Assembly: GCA_017743585.1 (NCBI GenBank)
Contig: JAGHYP010000003.1
Location: 1-31,365 of the forward strand
Direction of reading: 5' to 3'
Length of the DNA: 31,365 bases
Origin: Chloroflexota bacterium
GTDB lineage: Bacteria > Chloroflexota > Anaerolineae > Aggregatilineales > UBA2796
A program made the translations under genes and the position numbers. The notes below the pieces were generated by a model. It searched no databases, was not told the DNA's origin, and worked only from the letters and a program-made list of their open reading frames with translations. Positions 25,680-31,365 of this stretch are shown in pieces. The number at the start of each line of letters is the position of its first letter. Position 1 is the first letter of the stretch.

Positions 25680-26629
25680 CACTGCAGGCGATACTCGTAG
25701 AAAGTCTGGACGTGATCAGTTGGCGTCGCGGCGCTCGGCAAGAGATGGGCGTCTGTTTCCCAAATGTAGGTGAGCAGCGACGAAATGCCTTGCCGATGCG
25801 CCCAATCGCGCAATGCAGCCACCAAGATCGGCGTTGGCGGGCGCTCTGTCCAGCAGGCGAGATGCATCTCGCCTTCTAAGGCGTCGCTCTGCTCGGGCTC
25901 GCTGAGGAAGGCGATCAGGCGCTGACCGCCGCTGAGCGTCATTTGCAGATGAACGGTCGCTCGGTTCAACAGTTCAGGGATGCCGGCTGCCCAATCTTGC
26001 GGGAAAAGTTTATCCCATTCTTGGCGGCTGCCGCGATATCTGCCAAACGGCATGTACCAGCCTTTCACCTGCTTCGGATCGCGCTGCGTTAGCTCAACGG
26101 CTTGGTAGAGAATCCGACCCGCTTCAGTTGGGAAGCGCACGCCATAGCCGCTCAGCGTGTGCCGAAAGCCCAGCTTTTCATAAAACCCTTGCGCGGCTGC
26201 GTCCGAGACGCACAGGCGCTCGCAGCGCATCATGCGCGCCATTTGCAAGATATACTCGATGAGCGCCTTGCCGTAGCCGCGCCGCCGATGATCGGCATGC
26301 GTGATGATCACTCCGATCTCAAGGTTGTGCCCGAATGGCGGCGGCTCAAAGCTCTCGTAGACCTCTGCCTCTGCCACCACTTGTCCATCTACACAGGCGA
26401 CCAGCGGAAAGCCCGAGCCTGCCAATAGCCGATTCAAGTGAACAGCGCACGTCTCAATGCTGAGCCAAGCGCCGCCGTGCTGCCAACGCTCGTACAAGCT
26501 GAGCGAGTCGTAGTCGGTCGCCACCAACTGGCCGTCAGCTGTCAAGCGCGTCCACTGTGGCACGTCCGAGCAGTGAATGGCGCAGATCGCGGCTGTATCT
26601 TGTAGCGTGGCAAGCCGAACTGTGACCAA
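25679..26629 (-). CDS. GNAT family N-acetyltransferase (long, two-part protein)
   Basis: 316 residues. The N-terminal half is a GNAT domain: V-R-L-A-T-L-Q-D-T-A-A-I starts strand 1 and helix 1, and the acetyl-CoA site H-R-R-R-G-Y-G-K-A-L (114-123) is intact, followed by F-Y-E-K-L-G-F-R. The second half (about 185-316) is different, with a degenerate GNAT-like or unassigned fold, so the substrate is not clear. The start is a TTG at 26629. An in-frame TGA a few codons upstream excludes a longer protein, and GAGAGGG precedes the TTG. It is the first gene of a coupled pair with the CPBP-like gene and diverges from leuC. Confidence 0.82.
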   Translation of the reverse strand: MVTVRLATLQDTAAICAIHCSDVPQWTRLTADGQLVATDYDSLSLYERWQHGGAWLSIETCAVHLNRLLAGSGFPLVACVDGQVVAEAEVYESFEPPPFGHNLEIGVIITHADHRRRGYGKALIEYILQMARMMRCERLCVSDAAAQGFYEKLGFRHTLSGYGVRFPTEAGRILYQAVELTQRDPKQVKGWYMPFGRYRGSRQEWDKLFPQDWAAGIPELLNRATVHLQMTLSGGQRLIAFLSEPEQSDALEGEMHLACWTERPPTPILVAALRDWAHRQGISSLLTYIWETDAHLLPSAATPTDHVQTFYEYRLQ

Positions 26630-26728
26630 TTTCCAGCCCTCTCACGGCGTTCGGAGCGGCTCTACACTAACACGCTTTGCTCAGCTTGCCAAGCCGTGCC
26701 TGCTCCCTTGCCCTCATGCGCTTTTCTC

Positions 26729-26757
26729 TAGCCAACCTGCCAAAAATCGGCTATGCT
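26729..26757 (+). promoter_or_regulatory. Candidate promoter of leuC
   Basis: TAGCCA (26729-26734) and TATGCT (26752-26757) are spaced by 17 bases, four and five matches to consensus. A second -10-like TATACT at 26766-26771 has no good -35. The leader to the ATG at 26802 would be about 38 bases. I see no leader peptide rich in Leu codons and no T-box motif in the 172 bases upstream of leuC. Confidence 0.38.
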
Positions 26758-26801
26758 TAGCTTCCTATACTGCCACAGAGGCTGTGAAGGTAGGATGCGA
26801 G

Positions 26802-28220
<1,419 letters not shown>

Positions 28221-28237
28221 CGACGTGAGGCGATGCC

Positions 28238-28816
28238 ATGACGGAGATCGCCAAACTGACCCAGCGCTACCGCGCACAGGACCTTGAGCGCCTTGCCGAT
28301 TCGGATAAGCGCTATGAGCTGCTGCGGGGGACGCTGATCGAGATGCCGCCCACAAAACGCATGCACGGCCTGCTGCTGCTGACCTTTGGTGCGCGGCTTT
28401 TGCTTCACGTGACCGAGCATCGGCTCGGGCAAGTGGTGGCTGACGTAGGCTTTCAGCTCGCTTCCGATCCAGACACGGTGCTTGCACCCGATCTCGCCTT
28501 CATCAGCCGCGAGCGCCTGCCGCCGCTGAGCGCGGGCTATGACGCGCTCGCGCCCGATCTGGTTATCGAGATCGTCTCGCCCGGCAATACTGCCAGCGCC
28601 CTGAACGAGAAGATCGCAGCCTACTTTCGGGCAGGCGTGCAGCGCGTCTGGGCGATCTATCCGACGACTCGCTTGGTCTATGACTACGCCGCGCTGAAGC
28701 AAGTCACCATTCTGGACGAGGGCGAGACGCTCGACGGCGGCGCGATTCTGCCCGGCTTCAGCATCCCTGTGCGTGAGATTTTCGCGCCGCTCGATTTTGC
28801 TGCAGCCGAAGGGTAA
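28238..28816 (+). CDS. Uma2 family (DUF820) PD-(D/E)XK nuclease-like protein
   Basis: 192 residues. Seen: R-Y-E-L-L-R-G-T-L-I-E-M-P-P near the start, L-A-P-D-L-A-F-I (Asp85), A-P-D-L-V-I-E-I-V-S-P-G-N-T (Asp107, Glu111), K125-I-A-A-Y-F-R-A-G-V-Q-R-V-W and a C-terminal L-P-G-F-S-I-P-V. These are the conserved motifs of Uma2/DUF820 proteins, which carry a PD-(D/E)XK nuclease fold and are expanded in Cyanobacteria and Chloroflexota. Their biological role is poorly known. It lies 17 bases after leuC with GAGG upstream of the ATG, so it is likely read with leuC and leuD, although it has no evident link to leucine synthesis. Confidence 0.9.
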   Translation: MTEIAKLTQRYRAQDLERLADSDKRYELLRGTLIEMPPTKRMHGLLLLTFGARLLLHVTEHRLGQVVADVGFQLASDPDTVLAPDLAFISRERLPPLSAGYDALAPDLVIEIVSPGNTASALNEKIAAYFRAGVQRVWAIYPTTRLVYDYAALKQVTILDEGETLDGGAILPGFSIPVREIFAPLDFAAAEG

Positions 28817-28838
28817 CTCGCGACGTGAGGCGCTGCCC

Positions 28839-29184
28839 GTGGCAGGGATCGCCAAATCAACTCAGCGCTACCGCGCGCAAGACCTTGGGCGCTTTGCCGG
28901 CTCTGACAAAACGCGGCCGCCGAATGTTGAACGCGGTTTGATCGTCGCCTCGCTGCTCGCGGCGCGCTTGCCGTTCATCCGATTGCACCAACTTGGGGCA
29001 GTTGACGGCAGAGACAGGCTTTCAGCTTGACACTGTGCCAAAGCGTGTGCCCATTCTTGACGCGAATGATACGTTTGAAGGCGGCGACTTGACGCTTGAA
29101 GGCCGCGACTTGATGCCGAACTTCTCACTGCCAATCCGTGAACCTTTCTCGCAACTTGACTTGACTGCAGAGGTTGAGGACTAG
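28839..29184 (+). pseudogene. Decayed second Uma2 gene, frameshifted and lacking its nuclease core
   Basis: A relic of a second Uma2 copy. The 5' part (from GTG 28839) encodes G-I-A-K-S-T-Q-R-Y-R-A-Q-D-L-G-R-F-A, close to the start of the intact neighbour (E-I-A-K-L-T-Q-R-Y-R-A-Q-D-L-E-R-L-A). The common DNA extends upstream of both start codons (CGACGTGAGGCG at 28221 and 28821). About 11 codons are missing after S-D-K. At a GGGG run (28995-28998) one extra base shifts the frame. Removing it restores H-Q-L-G-Q-L-T-A-E-T-G-F-Q-L. Next, the region holding both P-D-L motifs and the Lys helix is deleted. The 3' part keeps the C-terminal L-M-P-N-F-S-L-P-I-R-E and the stop at 29182-29184. It cannot encode an active enzyme. 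Confidence 0.85.
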
Positions 29185-29189
29185 GCGCT

Positions 29190-29801
29190 ATGGAGCCGAT
29201 TCGACCGTTCAGCAGCCGCCTTGTGGCACTGCCTATCGAAAACATTGATACTGATCAGATCATCCCTGCGCGCTTTTTGAAGACCACAAGCGCCGAAGGA
29301 TTGGGCGCGGCGCTCTTTTACGACTGGCGGTATGACGCGCAAGGCGCGCCGCGTCCGGATTTCGTCTTGAATCAGCCGCAGGCGCAAGGCGCGCAAATCT
29401 TGCTGGCAGGGCACAACTTCGGCGTAGGCAGCTCGCGCGAACACGCGGTCTGGGCACTGATGGGCTTCGGCTTCCGCGCCGTGATCAGCACTTACTTCGC
29501 CGATATTTTCCGCAACAACGCGCTCAAGAACGGCTTGTTGCCGATTCAAGTGGACGCTGAGACGCATCGGCAGCTGTTCAGCCTTGTGCAGGAATCGCCT
29601 GAGGCACAAGTGCAGGTTGACCTCGAAGCGCAGCACATCGTGCTGCCTGATGGTCGCGCTGTCGCCTTTCCGATCGATCCATTCGCGCGCCGCTGCTTGC
29701 TAGATGGCGTGGATCAGCTCGGCTACTTGTTGAACATGGCGGATCGCATCGCCGCTTACGAAGCGACGCATCCGCAGCGCGTGAACACGCTCGGCGAGTG
29801 A
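29190..29801 (+). CDS. leuD: 3-isopropylmalate dehydratase small subunit LeuD
   Basis: 203 residues, the usual length. This is the small subunit of isopropylmalate isomerase, which closes over the LeuC active site. Seen: N-I-D-T-D-Q-I-I-P-A-R-F-L near the N-terminus, G-H-N-F-G-V-G-S-S-R-E-H-A (substrate-binding loop, G-S-S-R-E-H-A at 80-86), and S-x-Y-F-A-D-I-F-R-N-N-A-L-K-N-G. All are as in functional LeuD. ATG 29190 begins 5 bases after the stop of the decayed Uma2 copy. The gene probably belongs to the leuC transcript, which would be read through the Uma2 region. Confidence 0.97.
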   Translation: MEPIRPFSSRLVALPIENIDTDQIIPARFLKTTSAEGLGAALFYDWRYDAQGAPRPDFVLNQPQAQGAQILLAGHNFGVGSSREHAVWALMGFGFRAVISTYFADIFRNNALKNGLLPIQVDAETHRQLFSLVQESPEAQVQVDLEAQHIVLPDGRAVAFPIDPFARRCLLDGVDQLGYLLNMADRIAAYEATHPQRVNTLGE

Positions 29802-30137
29802 GGCAGCGTCTGTGGTCAGCGCGCGCGCCGAATGCGATCTATACTAGAGTCGGCGCGCTGATCGTGTGCAGAGGCGCGCCGAGGTCTGTGCCCAAAGTGA
29901 CGAGCCTTGCGCGCCAGCGCGCCATGCGAGCATCAGGGCGCGTGGCATAGTGCCGATCTGCTGCTCATGCGTCGTAGGGCAGCGCGTCCGCTGAGATGCC
30001 CGCTATACCAATCAAGCGCGTCAGGCGTTCAGGCGCCGGCATAGCGCCAATTCAATGTACGTCTCGTGGCAGGCTAGGGCGAGATACTTCTAAGGTGGCT
30101 TCGTGAGCCTTTGGAATGACGCTAGAGCGCGGACTGC
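29802..30137. other. Intergenic region after leuD with mutually exclusive hairpins
   Basis: About 336 bases between convergent leuD and the CobW gene, without a supported gene. GCGCGCCGA occurs at 29823-29831 and again at 29874-29882, and its complement TCGGCGCGC lies between them at 29850-29858, so either of two hairpins can form. The left stem extends with TCAG (29816-29819) against CTGA (29858-29861) after a bulge. TATACT (29840-29845) lies in the left loop. There is no T run, so this is not a standard intrinsic terminator. From about 29890 to 30137 nothing else is recognised. Confidence 0.5.
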
Positions 30138-31205
30138 TCAACGTTTGCCGCGCAGCCAAGTCAGCGCGCCGCTCACGATCTGCTCTGCGATGGCGATCGG
30201 CTGCCGATCGGCGCGGCAACTTTCCCAGAGGGCGTCGAGCGCGGCTGGATCGAAGGAGGCGGGCGCGCCAATGCCGACAATCTGCGTGCGCGGCTGCGCG
30301 GTCTGCCAAGTGTCGTCCATTGTGAGCGTGATGCGCGTGCCGACGACTTGCAATACGCCGCGGCGCGTCGGATCGTCAGCCAAATAAAGCAGTCCTTTGG
30401 CGCGATAGAGCGTCGTCGGCAACTGCCTGAGCGCTCTCTTGAGCGCCCTGAGCGAGAGCGGCGCGTCGCACTGCCAGCTGTACGAGGCAAAGGTCAAGCT
30501 ATGGTCGTGATGGTGGTGATCAGGCGGTGCGCTTGGCCCGTGAACATGCACGTCATGCGCAAGGCGCGCCGTGAGGCGTGCAGGATCGAGGCGCCCTGTG
30601 TCTAGCAGCAGGTCAACTGGCACGCGACCGAAACTAGTCTCGATGACGCGGGCTGTTGGATACAGCCACTTGCGCTTCAAAGCGGCTACGCGCTCGGGCG
30701 TGACCAAATCTATCTTGTTGATCACGATCAAATCGGCGACGGTCAGTTGCTCATAAGCCATGTAGGCGTTCGCGCCCTCTAGCTGCTCAAACTGCTCGGC
30801 ATCTACAACGGCTACGATGGCATCGAGGCGGATGCGGTCGCGCAGCTCAGGCAGTTGAAAAGTCTGCGCGACCGAGACAGGATCGGAGACGCCGCTCGGC
30901 TCGATCACGATGTAATCGGGCGGATCGAGACGCTCGACCAGCTGCAGGGCGGCGCGCAGCAGGTCGCCGCGAATGGTGCAGCACACGCAGCCATTGGCGA
31001 GGTTGATTTGCTCTGCAGTCGGCACGCCGACAATGAGCTGCGCATCAATGTTGATCGCCCCGAAGTCGTTGACCAGCACTGCAACTCGCAGGCCATGGTC
31101 GCTGTTTATCAGGTGGTTCAGCAATGTTGTCTTGCCCGCGCCAAGGAAACCTGACAAGATGGTCAGTGGAATAGGAGCAGCAGGTCGTGCTGACACGGCA
31201 ATCAT
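30138..31205 (-). CDS. CobW/COG0523 family G3E GTPase (metallochaperone-like)
   Basis: 355 residues from the ATG at 31205. Seen: Walker A G-F-L-G-A-G-K-T (19-26), N-D-F-G, the metal-binding G-C-V-C-C (Cys73, Cys75, Cys76), E-P-S-G-V-S-D-P, N-K-I-D (163-166), a His-rich stretch (about 217-235, with H-H-H-H-D-H) and a C-terminal CobW_C domain from about 237. These G3E GTPases deliver zinc, cobalt or other metals to target enzymes. The His-rich loop favours zinc or nickel handling. The partner is unknown. Many zinc-related members are repressed by Zur, and a palindrome lies upstream, but this is not proof. AGGGAG lies just before the start. The GTG at 31208 is an alternative. Confidence 0.9.
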   Translation of the reverse strand: MIAVSARPAAPIPLTILSGFLGAGKTTLLNHLINSDHGLRVAVLVNDFGAINIDAQLIVGVPTAEQINLANGCVCCTIRGDLLRAALQLVERLDPPDYIVIEPSGVSDPVSVAQTFQLPELRDRIRLDAIVAVVDAEQFEQLEGANAYMAYEQLTVADLIVINKIDLVTPERVAALKRKWLYPTARVIETSFGRVPVDLLLDTGRLDPARLTARLAHDVHVHGPSAPPDHHHHDHSLTFASYSWQCDAPLSLRALKRALRQLPTTLYRAKGLLYLADDPTRRGVLQVVGTRITLTMDDTWQTAQPRTQIVGIGAPASFDPAALDALWESCRADRQPIAIAEQIVSGALTWLRGKR

Positions 31206-31236
31206 CACTCCCTGACCTCTAGTTCAGATGCCCTGC

Positions 31237-31245
31237 ATTATAGCA
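31237..31245 (-). promoter_or_regulatory. Extended -10 promoter of the CobW-type gene
   Basis: On the minus strand TGCTATAAT is a perfect extended -10 (TGnTATAAT), ending 31 bases before the ATG at 31205. No good -35 is seen, as is usual for extended -10 promoters. Confidence 0.65.
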
Positions 31246-31272
31246 CGCTCAGGCAGAGCAGAGGTTTAGGAA

Positions 31273-31282
31273 CGCATATGCG
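31273..31282. repeat. 10-base palindrome between two divergent promoters
   Basis: CGCATATGCG is perfectly palindromic. It sits between the CobW-type promoter (minus) and the rightward promoter at 31328-31355, a place suited to an operator for either. No factor can be named. Confidence 0.4.
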
Positions 31283-31327
31283 CTTTGGATATTCCAGCCT
31301 TGTGGCAACTTCCTGAAAAATTCCCTC

Positions 31328-31355
31328 TTGACAGTTGGGCGGAGTGTGCTACACT
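31328..31355 (+). promoter_or_regulatory. Strong rightward promoter at the window edge
   Basis: TTGACA (31328-31333), a perfect -35, is followed after 16 bases by TACACT (31350-31355) with TGC directly before it, an extended -10. The gene it drives lies beyond the window. Confidence 0.68.
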
Positions 31356-31365
31356 CTACACCAGC

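Noticed and set aside
26630..26801. Leucine attenuator or T-box upstream of leuC
   Set aside because: No Leu-codon-rich leader peptide, no terminator hairpin with a T run and no T-box consensus are visible.

Overview
The window is a stretch of GC-rich bacterial chromosome, densely packed with genes on both strands and with short intergenic gaps. Mobile elements, CRISPR arrays, tRNA and rRNA genes were looked for and not seen. Gene content suggests a member of the Chloroflexota, perhaps a thermophilic Anaerolineae-like lineage: a RecG with a long extra N-terminal domain, a DUF58/BatA-type von Willebrand operon mixed with GT-C-type membrane proteins, a six-hairpin glycosidase, a PQQ-type sugar dehydrogenase, an AttH/CrtC-like lipocalin next to an FtsX-type ABC transporter, and Uma2-family genes. 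This assignment is an inference from gene content, not from a marker gene.

Layout. 1-2038: the 3' end of a UbiE/MenG methyltransferase (+), converging on mutY and a small SAM methyltransferase (-). 2119-4886: a promoter and a 899-aa cytoplasmic (alpha/alpha)6 glycoside hydrolase (+). 4892-10190: a minus-strand operon encoding an ABC ATPase, a small secreted protein, an FtsX/MacB-like permease and a lipocalin-like AttH/CrtC protein. It has a near-consensus promoter followed by an inverted repeat. 10213-11482: a secreted PQQ-type sugar dehydrogenase with a clear intrinsic terminator. 11508-18546: a minus-strand operon DUF58, GT39-like membrane protein, BatA-like VWA protein and a second polytopic membrane protein, joined by two ATGA overlaps. 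18547-19138: about 590 bases of hairpin-rich non-coding DNA. 19139-24076: a plus-strand run degV-family, recG, DinB-like, ygfZ/gcvT-like. 24100-24850: a palindrome with a tandem repeat, then a zinc-ribbon membrane protein containing an internal duplication. 24852-26629: a translationally coupled GNAT acetyltransferase and degenerate CPBP-like membrane protein (-). 26729-29801: leuC and leuD, separated by an intact Uma2 gene and by a decayed Uma2 copy that has lost its nuclease core. 30138-31205: a CobW/COG0523 metallochaperone GTPase (-) with an extended -10 promoter. The window ends with a strong promoter pointing right toward a gene outside it.

How the genes fit together. The clearest functional units are the four-gene ABC/lipocalin export module, the four-gene VWA/GT-C envelope module, the leucine-biosynthesis pair (isopropylmalate isomerase) and the DNA-repair genes mutY and recG. 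No single undescribed system is proven here. The best candidates for new biology are the VWA/GT-C operon, the ABC/secreted protein/lipocalin operon, the duplicated-hairpin zinc-ribbon protein and the two intergenic regions with mutually exclusive base-pairing.
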